Below are positions 8,300 through 18,095 of a stretch of 64,000 bases of DNA, piece by piece. The position numbers were made by a program, and so were the translations under genes. The notes beneath the pieces are model-generated. The model was given only the letters and a program-made list of their open reading frames with translations, did no database searches and was not told where the DNA came from. The stretch spans positions 1-64,000 of the forward strand of contig MWYZ01000086.1 in assembly GCA_002050365.1 (NCBI GenBank), in the 5' to 3' direction. Numbering within the stretch: position 1 is the stretch's first letter; every line of letters begins with the position of its first letter. The stretch comes from Acidobacteria bacterium 28-1 (GTDB taxonomy: Bacteria; Acidobacteriota; Blastocatellia; Pyrinomonadales; Pyrinomonadaceae).

Positions 8300-9457
8300 T
8301 TATGCCGCCGAACTTCTGAATTGTTTTCGGACAATTTCATCAATTAAAGCACTCATTTGCTGCCAAGTTTTATCCCAAGATATGTGCACCAAAAATTCGT
8401 CAATCTCTAATAATCTTTCCGCACCATTTTCGTGTAACGCTTTCTCGCCCGCCGCGACAAATTCCCCGGCGGTCGAAGCGATGTGAACTAAGTTCATTTC
8501 GCCGTAAGGTCGCACAACATCTCTAATCGGTGTCGAAACGACCGGTTTGCCGGCGGCGAGATATTCCGGCGTTTTCGTCGGGCTGATAAAGCGCGTTGAT
8601 TCATTTATCGCAAATGGCATTATCGCCACGTCCCAATCAGCGAGAAAAGCCGGCAAATCTTGATAGCTTTTGCCGCCGAGGTAATGGATATTTTCGCGGC
8701 GCGGCAAATCTTCATCACTGATTTTAACGACCGGACCAACCATCACGAATTGCCAGTCGGGGCGCAAATCTGCAATTTCCGCTAGAAGCCTAATATCTAT
8801 GCGCTCGTCAATCACGCCGTAATAACCAAAGCGCGGGCGCGGAATTGATTTTTGTTCCGCCCTTTCTTCAGTAATGGTTCGCGCTTGTTTAAAATGCTCC
8901 GCGTCAATGCTCGAAGGGAATGCGAAAACTTGTTCGTGTTGATGCTTTTTCGCTTCATAAAGGCTTTGACCGCCGGTAAAAACCAAATCGGCTTTTTTAA
9001 AAAGTCGTCGTTCGTTTTCGATTAGTTCCGGCGGCGCGAACTTAAAAGCGGAAAGCTCATCCATACAATCGAAAACAGTCGCTTGCGGTTCGAGATGAGC
9101 GGCGAAATTTATCGCCATCGGCGTATAAAACCATAAAACAAAATTATTGATTTCCTGTGAATTGAACAAATCGTCGAGCAACTCGCGCTGAACGTCCACG
9201 ACATTTTTATTGTCGCGGTCGGCGTGCGATATGTGCGGAACGACGACTGATAAATTATTTTCACGCAGACTGATTTCAAGATGCGTATCGCCATCAATAA
9301 AAATGGGTTCTTCAAAAAAGAACACGCGGCGGTTTTTTGCAAAACGGCTTAGAAGATGTTGCGGACGCTGATAAACAAAATCCCAGCGCAGATGCGAAAG
9401 ACAAATTAAATCAAATTCTTCCGAAAGTGATACTGTATTTTCAATCCCTTTTTCCAT
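8300..9457 (-). CDS. Glycosyltransferase (GT-B fold, family 1/4-like)
   Basis: 385 residues. It begins with a Rossmann-like half (DLICLSHLRWDFVYQRPQHLL), a pattern common in glycosyltransferases adjacent to or fused with glf. The second half carries the donor-binding elements (YYGVIDERIDIRLL, FVMVGPVVKI, MPFAINESTRFISPTKTPEYLAAGKPVVSTP), including the E-x7-E-like segment. Cytoplasmic, with no membrane segments. Likely adds a sugar, possibly galactofuranose given the neighbour, to a surface glycan; donor and acceptor are unknown. Confidence 0.8.
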   Translation of the reverse strand: MEKGIENTVSLSEEFDLICLSHLRWDFVYQRPQHLLSRFAKNRRVFFFEEPIFIDGDTHLEISLRENNLSVVVPHISHADRDNKNVVDVQRELLDDLFNSQEINNFVLWFYTPMAINFAAHLEPQATVFDCMDELSAFKFAPPELIENERRLFKKADLVFTGGQSLYEAKKHQHEQVFAFPSSIDAEHFKQARTITEERAEQKSIPRPRFGYYGVIDERIDIRLLAEIADLRPDWQFVMVGPVVKISDEDLPRRENIHYLGGKSYQDLPAFLADWDVAIMPFAINESTRFISPTKTPEYLAAGKPVVSTPIRDVVRPYGEMNLVHIASTAGEFVAAGEKALHENGAERLLEIDEFLVHISWDKTWQQMSALIDEIVRKQFRSSAA

Positions 9458-10087
9458 AATTTTTTAACTTAGCGCAAGTGCTGACAATTCATAGTTTTTC
9501 GCACGACAATCAGTTCCGTCTGTCATTGACCGTATGAATTTGGACAAATGCACAGTCTTAAAAGGGAAACTATTTGACGAAGTTGAATTACATACTATAT
9601 CACAGTTTTATCTATGAAACAAATTGCCGCATTTGAATTGCACGGCAAGCGATTGTCAATCATCCGGGTTAGGAGGACAACCGTCATTGTTATAATGGTT
9701 TGTGGGATTATACGAACGAACATGGCGAGCGCGTGATTTACGAGCCGTTGGCTGAAGAAATTAAAAGCCGACCGTACAAATGGAAAATGGATAATTGAAA
9801 AATTAAAGCGTAGTTATATTCATTTTCCGTTTTCGTTCTCCGCACGTTCCTACTTTAAAAAATCCTTGAATATCACTTCGGCGAATTAGCAAAGTGCATT
9901 CTTTCATTTCTTTTTACGAAACACACTTTGTATTAGTATCGTCCATCTAACCCATTAGCAAAATTTGAAACTCAACAAAATATAAGCCTCCGCGACTTGG
10001 CATAACACTTGCTAAAACGTGTATAAACTCGAAAACAAACCGATAAATTCCTATTGATGTATTTTGAGTTTAATCAAGGAGGATAAA
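9458..10087. other. Gene-poor spacer with small coding remnants
   Basis: About 630 bases without an intact gene. A frame around 9683-9798 reads HCYNGLWDYTNEHGERVIYE then EEIKSRPYKWKMDN and looks like the C-terminus of a lost protein; a short frame at 9614-9739 and another near 9535 have no recognisable product. The stretch near 9776-9805 resembles the heptamer-style repeats seen elsewhere (AAATGGAAAATGGATAATTG). The AAGGAGG at 10076-10082 is the ribosome site of the next gene. Confidence 0.4.
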
Positions 10088-10597
10088 ATGGCTATTAAAA
10101 CATTACAAGAAAAATTTATACACGGACTTGGCGATATTTATGATGCCGAGCATCGTTTTTTGGAAGCGCAGCAAAAGATGTTGCCGAACGCAACTGCAGA
10201 AACCGTTAAGACGGCACTCGAAACGCATATCACGGAAACCGAAGAGCAAATTGCAAATCTCGAACAAGTTCACGAGCTTTTAGGTTTGACGGCGAAAAGA
10301 GTTCCGTGTGATGGCGCGGCGGGAATTGTTTTGGAAGGCGATAAGTTGCTGAAGGAAACAGCGGACGTTCCGACTTTGGCGGATTTGGCAATTGTGGGTG
10401 GCTGTTCAAAAGTTGAACATTACGAAATTGCTTCGTATCGCGGCTTGATTGCCGCAGCGGAAACAATGGGACAAGCGGATGTCGTAAAATTGCTGACGGA
10501 GAATTTGCAGCAAGAAGAAAAAACGGCGCAGACGCTCGAACAAAGTATGCCGATGTTGCTTAAACAAGCGGCGCAAAGTTCGACGGCGTCAGCGTAA
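10088..10597 (+). CDS. YciE/DUF892 ferritin-like stress protein
   Basis: 169 residues from the ATG at 10088, chosen over an upstream TTG because AAGGAGG lies 5 bases before it. It is all-helical with the DUF892 pattern: LQEKFIHGLGDIYDAEHRFL, ETHITETEEQIANLEQV and CSKVEHYEIASYRGL, with Glu/His residues placed for a di-metal ferritin-like site. Family members (YciE/YciF) are induced by osmotic and oxidative stress; the exact activity is unproven. A strong terminator follows, so it is a single-gene unit. Confidence 0.85.
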   Translation: MAIKTLQEKFIHGLGDIYDAEHRFLEAQQKMLPNATAETVKTALETHITETEEQIANLEQVHELLGLTAKRVPCDGAAGIVLEGDKLLKETADVPTLADLAIVGGCSKVEHYEIASYRGLIAAAETMGQADVVKLLTENLQQEEKTAQTLEQSMPMLLKQAAQSSTASA

Positions 10598-10620
10598 TAA
10601 ATCGTCAATCTTACAAAAAT

Positions 10621-10652
10621 AAAAAGGCAAGTTTCAAAAAACTTGCCTTTTT
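10621..10652. terminator. Bidirectional intrinsic terminator
   Basis: A perfect 14-bp stem (arms 10621-10634 and 10639-10652) with a 4-base CAAA loop and A/T runs on both sides. It serves the YciE-like gene on the plus strand and the S41 protease gene on the minus strand, which converge here. Confidence 0.9.
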
Positions 10653-10691
10653 ATTTTCGTTCAAAAATAAACAAACAAATTTTTCCGAAAA

Positions 10692-12404
10692 TTAACGATT
10701 AACTTCTGATTTTAATTTCTGAGCGTTGGCCTTCGCACCTTCGATAGCCAGTTGTTTAGCTTCGGGAAGAAGTTCGATAGCTTTTTTCAATTGCGTATCG
10801 TAGTCGTAAAATACTTGATAAGAAGTCGTCGAACCGTAAGCGGCGGTAACGAGTTCCGTGCGGAGCATTCTTTCGACAAATTCTCGTTCGCGGTTAATTT
10901 GCGCCGGCGTGAAATTATATTTCTCGACGGCAAATTTTTTGAATGTTTGAAAAAGATTTTCGGTTATCGGAAAATCGGTTTTTTTCAAGTTATATTCAAA
11001 CGAAATCGGGCGGTCAATTTTATAACTTTCAAAACCTTTAGTTTGACCGAAAGCTAATTGAAGCGTGAAAGCGAAAATCGGATTGTTGAGCTTTTGCTGA
11101 AAACGCGCCTTCTCAACCGTTATAGTTTCGGCTTTAACTGCTTCGTCCGGGCTGATGCCGCCGCCGCTGTAAACCGGTCTGCCCGAATCGGTTTTGCTCG
11201 CCGCGCCTTTCGGCTTTTCCGGCACGTTTTCGTCACGCAAACTTCCGCCGTCGGTCAAATAATTATAAAGATTGCCGTCCGAATAATCGCGCTGAACAAG
11301 GCGACCCGAAGGCGTTTCATACTTGGCAATCGTCAAAAGCAGCATCGAGCCGTATTCCAGAGGAAACGGATTCTGCACCAAACCTTTGCCGTAAGTGCTT
11401 TCGCCGACAATTAAAGCGCGGTCGTGGTCTTGGAGCGCGCCGGCGAGAATTTCCGAAGCCGAAGCCGAATTGCGATTAACAAGCACGACAATCGGCGTTT
11501 TGTCGGGAGAATTGTTTTCCGCCGCTAATGAACTTTCCGCGCCTTGAATTCTGCCTCTTTGGGTTAAAACATTTTGCCCGCGAGATAAAAAAGTATTGGC
11601 GACTTGATAGGCTTGGCTGACCAAACCGCCCGGATTGTTTCGCAAATCCAGCACGAGCTGCTCCATACCCTGCGATTTTAATTCCGCCATTGCCTGCCGA
11701 AATTCGGCATACGTCGTTTGGTGAAATCCGCCGGTCATTGCGATGTAACCGACACCGGGACGAATCATATACGCTTCGGGAATTGAAGGTTGGGAAACGG
11801 CGTCGCGCACTATGTTGACGGTTTCACGACTGCCAGTGCCATACCGCTCGACAGTAATTTTTGCATTTGTACCACGCGGACCAATCAAGAAATTTCGCAC
11901 TTCCACAAATGATTTGCCGAGCATCGAAGTGCCGTTGACTTCGACAATTTTATCGCCATAACGAAGCCCCGCTCGGTTAGCCGGCGCCGCTTCAAAAGTC
12001 GCCTTGATAAATGTGGCGATAACTTTGCCGTCTTTGTCGCGCAAGTCGCCCAGAATCGCACCGATGCCGAAGTATTGCGAATTCTGATTGATGCGAAATT
12101 CTTCATACTCTTTAGCATCAAAATAGTTCGAGTGCGGGTCGAGCGTATGAAGCATCGAATCAATCGAGCTTTTGAAAAGGTCATTGTAATTAAGGTTCTT
12201 GCCGCTGACGTGTTGGTCCTGAATCAGCGTCAAAGCTTCCGCCATATCTTGTTCGATTTTTTCAGCCGTCACCACTTTATTTGTTCTGGTTTCGGTTGAT
12301 ATTTTGGGTTTAACTTGCGAAGTCGTCGCGGGTTGGGCAAAAATGTTTGTAAAAAGAGAGACGGTTAAAAAAATACCGCCAAGCAGATTTGAAATTTTTT
12401 TCAC
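10692..12404 (-). CDS. S41 family C-terminal processing peptidase (CtpA/Prc-like)
   Basis: 570 residues with a signal peptide (about 1-23). A PDZ domain (about 90-180: GIGAILGD, AGLRYGDKIVEVNG, GPRGTNAKITVER) precedes the S41 catalytic core. The catalytic serine is in NRNSASASEILAGALQDHDR and the lysine in GESTYGKGLVQNP, giving the Ser-Lys dyad. A C-terminal domain of about 180 residues follows, as in longer CTPs. It acts in the periplasm on protein C-termini. The start is a GTG (12402-12404) supported by AGGAG about 9 bases upstream; no alternative ATG gives an intact signal peptide. Confidence 0.92.
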   Translation of the reverse strand: MKKISNLLGGIFLTVSLFTNIFAQPATTSQVKPKISTETRTNKVVTAEKIEQDMAEALTLIQDQHVSGKNLNYNDLFKSSIDSMLHTLDPHSNYFDAKEYEEFRINQNSQYFGIGAILGDLRDKDGKVIATFIKATFEAAPANRAGLRYGDKIVEVNGTSMLGKSFVEVRNFLIGPRGTNAKITVERYGTGSRETVNIVRDAVSQPSIPEAYMIRPGVGYIAMTGGFHQTTYAEFRQAMAELKSQGMEQLVLDLRNNPGGLVSQAYQVANTFLSRGQNVLTQRGRIQGAESSLAAENNSPDKTPIVVLVNRNSASASEILAGALQDHDRALIVGESTYGKGLVQNPFPLEYGSMLLLTIAKYETPSGRLVQRDYSDGNLYNYLTDGGSLRDENVPEKPKGAASKTDSGRPVYSGGGISPDEAVKAETITVEKARFQQKLNNPIFAFTLQLAFGQTKGFESYKIDRPISFEYNLKKTDFPITENLFQTFKKFAVEKYNFTPAQINREREFVERMLRTELVTAAYGSTTSYQVFYDYDTQLKKAIELLPEAKQLAIEGAKANAQKLKSEVNR

Positions 12405-12565
12405 TACGAAAATCTCCTACAACTTTTATTTGCCGCAAACGGGCAAATTACTCGAAAAATGATAACATCTGTTTGAAGAAAAAGCGACGAAATTAGTTGC
12501 ACGGCTCAATTAAATCAAAGCAAACTTTTGAAATAACAAATAGCAATCTATGAATAGGGAAAATT

Positions 12566-13486
12566 ATGCTCAAACAAATTTCGAGTTTATTTTTAATTTT
12601 TATTTTCAGTCTTTGCGCGTATGCACAAACGGAAAAATATAACGCGCCGATCAAATGGGAAAGATACAAGGTCAGCGATAAGGATGTTTCAGTTTTGTTT
12701 CCTAAACTGCCAATTCTAATTCAACGCACAAATATTTGTAGCGAAGAAGAAACAAATCAATATGCTGCATATGCCAGCGAAATTGTTTATGGTATGACAA
12801 TAGTTTCGAGAACTAGCCAAAAAGTTCCAGATTACTGCAATCCGAAAAAGAAATTTGACGAGGGAAATTTTGACAGCAGATTAAAAGAAATAAGAGCTTT
12901 GTTTGCTGATTTCGATGAAACAAAATTTACTCAAAATGCTTTTGAAGTAATAAAACTCGACAGCAAAACTACATCGCAAGTTTATTGGTTAATAAATGAT
13001 TTCAAAAATAAAAGATGGTTTGAATTTTGGATTACGGGCACAGACAAAGATAAAGTGGAAATTAAAAACTTTGTTGAATCAATCAATATAAACAAAAATG
13101 CACAAGGCGTTGAAATTGGAAAAGGTTCAAGCCGCACACTCGGCGACGAAGGCGTAACCGATACGACAATCGTTGCGACGCAAGAAAAAAATGGAAACCA
13201 AACGGAAAGGAAGGAAGAAGTTCAAAACATAAGAATTGTTCTCAAACCATCCGCCAAATATACTGATGCGTCTAGACAAGCAAGTTTGCAGGGAACAGTG
13301 AGATTACGGATTACATTTTTGGCAAGCGGCGGAATCGGAACTGTTAGTCCACTAACCACGTTGCCATATGGATTGACCGAACAGGCAATTGCCGCCGCAA
13401 TGAAAATCGTTTTTATTCCAGCAAAAAGAAACGGGAAAACTTACTCAACAGTGAAAATAGTTGATTATTCTTTCAGCCTTTACTAA
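12566..13486 (+). CDS. Secreted protein with C-terminal TonB domain
   Basis: 306 residues. A signal peptide (about 1-20, ending CAYAQ) is followed by an unrecognised N-terminal region to about residue 195. The last about 85 residues are a TonB C-terminal-like fold ([42 protein letters not shown]). Proteins of this layout are abundant in Acidobacteriota and are not classical TonB, since no membrane anchor is paired with ExbBD here. The function is unclear. It ends 2 bases before the next gene, suggesting co-transcription, although a functional tie to peptide import is only a guess. Confidence 0.7.
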   Translation: MLKQISSLFLIFIFSLCAYAQTEKYNAPIKWERYKVSDKDVSVLFPKLPILIQRTNICSEEETNQYAAYASEIVYGMTIVSRTSQKVPDYCNPKKKFDEGNFDSRLKEIRALFADFDETKFTQNAFEVIKLDSKTTSQVYWLINDFKNKRWFEFWITGTDKDKVEIKNFVESININKNAQGVEIGKGSSRTLGDEGVTDTTIVATQEKNGNQTERKEEVQNIRIVLKPSAKYTDASRQASLQGTVRLRITFLASGGIGTVSPLTTLPYGLTEQAIAAAMKIVFIPAKRNGKTYSTVKIVDYSFSLY

Positions 13487-13488
13487 AA

Positions 13489-14508
13489 ATGTCTCATCTA
13501 CTCGAAGTCAAGAATTTACAAACTCATTTTCCAACCCGCGCAGGCTTAGTCAAAGCAGTTGACGACGTTAGCTTTTATATTAACGAAGGCGAACTCCTCG
13601 GACTGGTCGGGGAATCCGGCTGCGGCAAATCAATTACCGCGCTGTCCTTGATGCGTCTTATCGCCGCGCCCGGGAAAATTGTCGGCGGTTCAATCGCTTT
13701 CAAAGGCGAAAATTTATTAAATGTGTCGGACGAGCGAATGCGCGAGATTCGCGGTGATGATATTTCGATGATTTTCCAAGACCCGATGACATCGCTTAAT
13801 CCGGTTTACACAGTCGGCGAGCAGATTGCCGAAGCGTTGCGTCTGCATCGCGGCTTAAACAAAAAAGATGCGATTGGCGGGGCGATTGAAGCGATGAAGG
13901 AAGTGGCGATGCCCGCTCCGGAAAGGAGAATTAATGATTATCCGCATCAATTGTCCGGCGGAATGCGTCAGCGCATAATGATTGCGATGGCTCTCGCGTG
14001 TAATCCCGAATTGCTTATCGCCGATGAGCCGACGACGGCTTTAGACGTAACGATTCAAGCGCAGATTCTCGAATTATTAAACGAATTACGCCAGACTCGA
14101 AAACTCGCCGTCCTTTTAATCACGCACGACTTGGGCGTTGTCGCGGAGGTTGCCGACCGCGTATGCGTGATGTATACGGGACGAATCGTCGAAGAATCAG
14201 GCGTTGACGAATTGTTTGAAAAACCGAAACATCCATACACACAAGGACTCCTGCGTTCGGTTCCCAAACTCCGCGGCATCGGCGAAGCGAAGGAAACGCG
14301 CCTTTCGACAATCGAGGGAACAGTTCCAAGCCCGACAAATTTGCCCGAAGGCTGTCATTTCGCTCCGCGCTGCGAATTCCGTATGGACATCTGTACGAAA
14401 GGCAGAATTCCGCTTTACGAAATAGAAAATGATATAAAAGTGCGGTGTGTTCTTTATGATAAAAACAACATTGAACGAATCAAGCAAAACTTAATTGATA
14501 TCGATTAA
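13489..14508 (+). CDS. Oligopeptide/dipeptide ABC transporter ATP-binding protein (OppD/DppD type)
   Basis: 339 residues. Walker A is [17 protein letters not shown], the Q-loop region is [17 protein letters not shown], the ABC signature is [16 protein letters not shown] and Walker B is [13 protein letters not shown], followed by the H-loop ITHDLGVV. The C-terminal oligopeptide extension with the iron-sulphur-like Cys pattern ([14 protein letters not shown]) is present, which is diagnostic of OppD/DppD. It energises peptide import in a complex with two permeases, none of which is in this window. Confidence 0.93.
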   Translation: MSHLLEVKNLQTHFPTRAGLVKAVDDVSFYINEGELLGLVGESGCGKSITALSLMRLIAAPGKIVGGSIAFKGENLLNVSDERMREIRGDDISMIFQDPMTSLNPVYTVGEQIAEALRLHRGLNKKDAIGGAIEAMKEVAMPAPERRINDYPHQLSGGMRQRIMIAMALACNPELLIADEPTTALDVTIQAQILELLNELRQTRKLAVLLITHDLGVVAEVADRVCVMYTGRIVEESGVDELFEKPKHPYTQGLLRSVPKLRGIGEAKETRLSTIEGTVPSPTNLPEGCHFAPRCEFRMDICTKGRIPLYEIENDIKVRCVLYDKNNIERIKQNLIDID

Positions 14509-14614
14509 CATCTTAGTGAAAGCGCAGACCGGTAAAGCAAATAACTATTTGCTTATCGTTAAAAGCCACGAGTGTTTGGCAGTAATTGCGGAGGAATAGA
14601 AAATTAGTGAATAA

Positions 14615-15625
14615 ATGGAAAACAGCGCAGTAAAACTTCAAAGTGAAAAATCAAAGCTCGTCGAAGTCCGCAATCTCGTCAAGCATTTCCCGATTGAGAA
14701 CAGCGATGATGTCGTCAGAGCGGTTGACGGCGTATCGTTTGACATCTTTTCCGGCGAAACGCTCGGCTTAGTCGGCGAATCGGGCTGCGGCAAGTCAACG
14801 GTCGGCAAATGTCTCCTGCGGCTTTATGAACCGTCGAGCGGCGAAGTTCTTTTTGAGGGACAAAATCTGGTTGGTCTGCCGAACAAACAAATGCAACGGT
14901 TGCGGCGCGAAATGCAGATTATTTTTCAAGACCCGTACGCCAGCTTAAATCCGCGCCTGAGTATTTTATCAACCGTGTCGGAGCCGTTGAAGATTCACGG
15001 CATCGGCAGCAAAACCGAACAACGCGAGCGGACGGGCGAGCTTTTAGGTAAAGTCGGTTTAGACCCGAATTATATGAACCGCTACCCGCACGAATTTTCC
15101 GGCGGACAGCGACAAAGGATAGGTATTGCGCGGGCTTTAGCTTTAAATCCGAAATTGATAATTTGCGACGAGCCGGTTTCCGCGCTCGATGTTTCAGTCC
15201 AGGCGCAGGTCGTCAATCTGCTGCAGGATTTGCAAGCCGAATTCGGCTTGACGTATCTTTTTATCTCGCACGGTCTGGCCGTCGTCGAGCATATATCGCA
15301 ACGTGTCGCAGTGATGTATCTCGGAAAAATTGTTGAAATTGCCGAAGGACGCGAGCTTTACGATAATCCGCTTCATCCGTACACAAAAGCTCTGCTCTCC
15401 GCGATTCCCGTTCCGAATCCTAAACAAAAACGCGAGCGAATTGTTTTGAAAGGCGACGTTCCCACGCCGATAAACCCGCCGTCGGGCTGCCGGTTCAGAA
15501 CTCGCTGCCCGTGGGCGATTGAACGGTGTGCGGAAGTCATACCTGAGTTGCGAGAGATAAAAGAAGGACATTTCGCGGCGTGTATTCGCGTTGAAGGTTA
15601 CGAATCGGCAATGGCAAAATTGTAG
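14615..15625 (+). CDS. Oligopeptide/dipeptide ABC transporter ATP-binding protein (OppF/DppF type)
   Basis: 336 residues, the partner of the upstream ATPase. Walker A is [18 protein letters not shown], the signature [16 protein letters not shown], Walker [14 protein letters not shown], with the OppF C-terminal Cys-containing segment ([14 protein letters not shown]). The hetero-ATPase pair would drive peptide uptake. The 106-base gap before it contains a GGAGGA (about 14590-14595) some 20 bases from the ATG, an unusually long spacing. Its stop codon TAG lies inside the left arm of a REPIN-like repeat (15620-15764). Confidence 0.92.
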   Translation: MENSAVKLQSEKSKLVEVRNLVKHFPIENSDDVVRAVDGVSFDIFSGETLGLVGESGCGKSTVGKCLLRLYEPSSGEVLFEGQNLVGLPNKQMQRLRREMQIIFQDPYASLNPRLSILSTVSEPLKIHGIGSKTEQRERTGELLGKVGLDPNYMNRYPHEFSGGQRQRIGIARALALNPKLIICDEPVSALDVSVQAQVVNLLQDLQAEFGLTYLFISHGLAVVEHISQRVAVMYLGKIVEIAEGRELYDNPLHPYTKALLSAIPVPNPKQKRERIVLKGDVPTPINPPSGCRFRTRCPWAIERCAEVIPELREIKEGHFAACIRVEGYESAMAKL

Positions 15626-15764
15626 GGGCAGGTCTTGTGCCTGCCCGATGAGCGCGAGCGAAAATCACGTTTAATTAAATTCAAGATTAAATTCAGGTTA
15701 AATTCAACCGACGGTTGTTAGCGGCGTTCGCCGCTTTGGGCAGGCACCAGACCTGCCCCTACAA
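15620..15764. repeat. REPIN-like inverted doublet
   Basis: Two 27-base arms (15620-15646 and 15738-15764) are inverted copies with one mismatch; each arm is itself a hairpin (GGGCAGG facing CCTGCCC). This is the two-REP inverted arrangement described as REPIN/BIME. It begins two bases before the oppF-type stop codon. Confidence 0.8.
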
Positions 15765-15891
15765 TCCGTATTGTTTTAAAAATTATTAAATTGAAACGCA
15801 TCGCTTGAAAATAGCGTATCAGACAAACAACAGCGGCAATTTTCCAATTACGATCAAAAATCTAAATTTAAAATTAACGGAGGGACAGTTT

Positions 15892-16701
15892 ATGAATGAG
15901 GATTTACCGAACCAAAGCCAGCCGGTCGAGCAGGAATGGCAAGCGCCGCCGCCGCCCGAACAAATTCTTAAAACTGATGAACAGCCGCAAATGTCGGAAG
16001 TCGGAACTTTGGGCGGCATCTTTTTTGAACCCGGCAAAACCTTTGAAGATTTACGCCGCAAACCGCGATTTCTGCTCGCGGGTTTGATAATCATTGTTTT
16101 AGTCACGTTATTTAATTTCCTGTTTATTAACAAAATCGGTTTTGAGGAGATAACCCGTGCGCGAATGGAATCGAGCGAACGATTTCAACAGCTGCCCGCC
16201 GACCAAAAACAAGCCCAAATCGAGTTTGCTTCCAAGCCGGTGCTTAAATACATCACCTATGCGGCTTTGCCGTTTGGATTATTTATTAGTTTTCTGATTG
16301 GCGGCTTGATTTATTGGTTAGGCGCAAATGCGATGGGCGGCAGCGCGACATTTCTGCGCGGAGTTTCCGTCTGGATTTATTCGAGTTTTCCCCCAACGGT
16401 TGTTTCGATGCTGGCTAATATCCTGATTTTGTTTTTAAAATCGCCCGACGATATTGACATCGCTTCGAGTCAAGGCGGATTAGTCCACGCTAATCCGGCA
16501 TTTTTTATGGATATTAAATCATCGCCCGTTCTCGCCGCATTAGTTGGCACATTCGACTTGTTTTTTATCTGGGGCTGGATTTTAGCGGCAATCGGGTTGC
16601 GGATAGTCGGCAAAATCTCTTCGGGCGCGGCGTGGGCGATTGTGCTGTTTGTCGCGCTGCTCAATATCGCATTTCGAGTTGTCGCAGCTTTGTTTTCATA
16701 A
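15892..16701 (+). CDS. Yip1 domain integral membrane protein
   Basis: 269 residues from the ATG at 15892; this start is chosen because GGAGGG lies about 10 bases upstream, whereas the frame is open further back without a ribosome site. A Pro/Gln-rich cytoplasmic N-terminus (about 60 residues) is followed by five hydrophobic segments (around 65-85, 130-155, 165-190, 215-240, 245-268). The pattern 'GGIFFEPGKTFEDLRRKPRF' just before the first segment is typical of bacterial Yip1-domain proteins. Function unknown, possibly in membrane organisation. Confidence 0.8.
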   Translation: MNEDLPNQSQPVEQEWQAPPPPEQILKTDEQPQMSEVGTLGGIFFEPGKTFEDLRRKPRFLLAGLIIIVLVTLFNFLFINKIGFEEITRARMESSERFQQLPADQKQAQIEFASKPVLKYITYAALPFGLFISFLIGGLIYWLGANAMGGSATFLRGVSVWIYSSFPPTVVSMLANILILFLKSPDDIDIASSQGGLVHANPAFFMDIKSSPVLAALVGTFDLFFIWGWILAAIGLRIVGKISSGAAWAIVLFVALLNIAFRVVAALFS

Positions 16702-16822
16702 TTTAAGATTCAGGATTTAGGATTCAAGATTCAGGATTCAAGATTTAAGATTCAAGATTTAAGATTTAAGGTTTAGAATTCAAGGTTTTAATTTTGGATC
16801 CTGAATCTCGAATCCTGAATCC
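16701..16822. repeat. Heptamer repeat array with inverted end
   Basis: About a dozen degenerate 7-base units of the type GGATTCA/AGATTTA run to about 16780, followed by their reverse complement (TGAATCTCGAATCCTGAATCC). The array fills the whole gap between the Yip1 gene and the stop of the convergent MacB-like gene. It can fold into a long imperfect hairpin and may act as a bidirectional terminator. Confidence 0.8.
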
Positions 16823-18084
16823 TACTCGTATCGAAGCGATTCAATCGGGTCGAGCCGCGCCGCCTTCCACGCTGGAAAAAGTCCAAAAATTAAACCGATG
16901 CCGACGCTGGCGAAAAAACCAACCAAGGGTGCCCAAAGCGGAACGTAAGAAGGGAAGACGAGGGCAATCAAAAACGTTAAACCCCAACCGATTGCCAAGC
17001 CGACTAAGCCGCCGAAACCTGTCAAAGTGGCGGCTTCGATAAGAAATTGAAGCAGAATGTCTGATTGTTTCGCGCCGATTGCTTTGCGAATACCAATTTC
17101 TCTAGTGCGTTCGGTAACGGAGACGAGCATAATATTCATCACGCCGATGCCGCCTATCATCAAACCGATCGAAGAAATAACCACCATTGCTAACGCTACG
17201 CCCGCCGTGATTGATTGAAACTGTTCGATAAGGCTAGCGGCGGTTTCCATCGCAAAATTATTCGGTTCGCCGAATTTAACATTACGGCGGATGCGCAGAA
17301 GGTCTTGCACTTGGTCTTTGGCTTCATTCAAAAATCCTTCGCGGGCAACAGCTAATATAAATAAATCATTGGCGTAAGGTTTCAAGCGCAAAGCCGAACC
17401 CATCGGCATATAAATTGTGTTGCTCTGGTCGTTATTGCCGCCGCCGCCGCCGAAAAGTTGTTCCTTCTTCTGCAAAGTTCCGATAACGCGAAACTCTCTG
17501 CCGCCGATTTCCAGAGTTTCTCCGACGGGCGAGCCGTAGGGAAAATAGTTTTCCACGACCGACGACCCGACGAGGCAAACGTCGGCTTTGTTGTCGCTTT
17601 CCGGTTGTGTAAACCAGCGTCCTTCAACCAATACTTCGGTCGTTGATTTTTCAATATCGGGCAGAGTTCCGTTCAACTGAACGGCGGAAGATGTTTTGCC
17701 GTTTTTTCCGGTTACCAATATCTTTTGACCGAAAAAGTTGTTGGAAATATCGAGAAAAGGCACGGCTAATTCAATTGTTGACAAATTTCTAATGGCTTCA
17801 GCGTCTTCCATCGTCAAATTCTTGCGCATTCTTTCTTCACGCGTCGGTGCGCTCGTGCGAATTCCGATGTCCATTTTGTAAAGAAAAATTGAACGGGTAC
17901 CGAAACTTTCAACTTCCTTTTCGACGGCGACGTTAATGCCGCTGATCAGAGATGAAATCAGCATCACAGTTATCACGCCGATGATTACGCCGAAAATAGT
18001 TAAAAAAGAGCGCAGCTTATTCGAGCGCAAAGTGGCGATTGCCATCTTGAAGTTTTCGATAAATGCGGTTCCAAAAAATTTCAT
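16822..18084 (-). CDS. MacB-like ABC transporter permease (second of two)
   Basis: 420 residues with the MacB/FtsX topology: one N-terminal membrane segment (LTIFGVIIGVITVMLISSLI), a large periplasmic MacB_PCD domain (about 60-290), and three C-terminal segments within the FtsX domain (about 300-415). The conserved 'TERTREIGIRKAIGAK' loop and 'FPAWKAARLDPIESLRYE' end are present. It lies 11 bases after the first permease and presumably pairs with it and with the ATPase at 20706. The complex would extrude a substrate or perform transenvelope signalling in the MacAB manner. Confidence 0.9.
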   Translation of the reverse strand: MKFFGTAFIENFKMAIATLRSNKLRSFLTIFGVIIGVITVMLISSLISGINVAVEKEVESFGTRSIFLYKMDIGIRTSAPTREERMRKNLTMEDAEAIRNLSTIELAVPFLDISNNFFGQKILVTGKNGKTSSAVQLNGTLPDIEKSTTEVLVEGRWFTQPESDNKADVCLVGSSVVENYFPYGSPVGETLEIGGREFRVIGTLQKKEQLFGGGGGNNDQSNTIYMPMGSALRLKPYANDLFILAVAREGFLNEAKDQVQDLLRIRRNVKFGEPNNFAMETAASLIEQFQSITAGVALAMVVISSIGLMIGGIGVMNIMLVSVTERTREIGIRKAIGAKQSDILLQFLIEAATLTGFGGLVGLAIGWGLTFLIALVFPSYVPLWAPLVGFFASVGIGLIFGLFPAWKAARLDPIESLRYE

Positions 18085-18095
18085 AGATTCTAAAT

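Noticed and set aside
9614-9739. Small ORF starting MKQIAAFELHGKRLSIIRV
   Set aside because: No ribosome site or family, and it overlaps a better remnant in another frame; treated as spacer.
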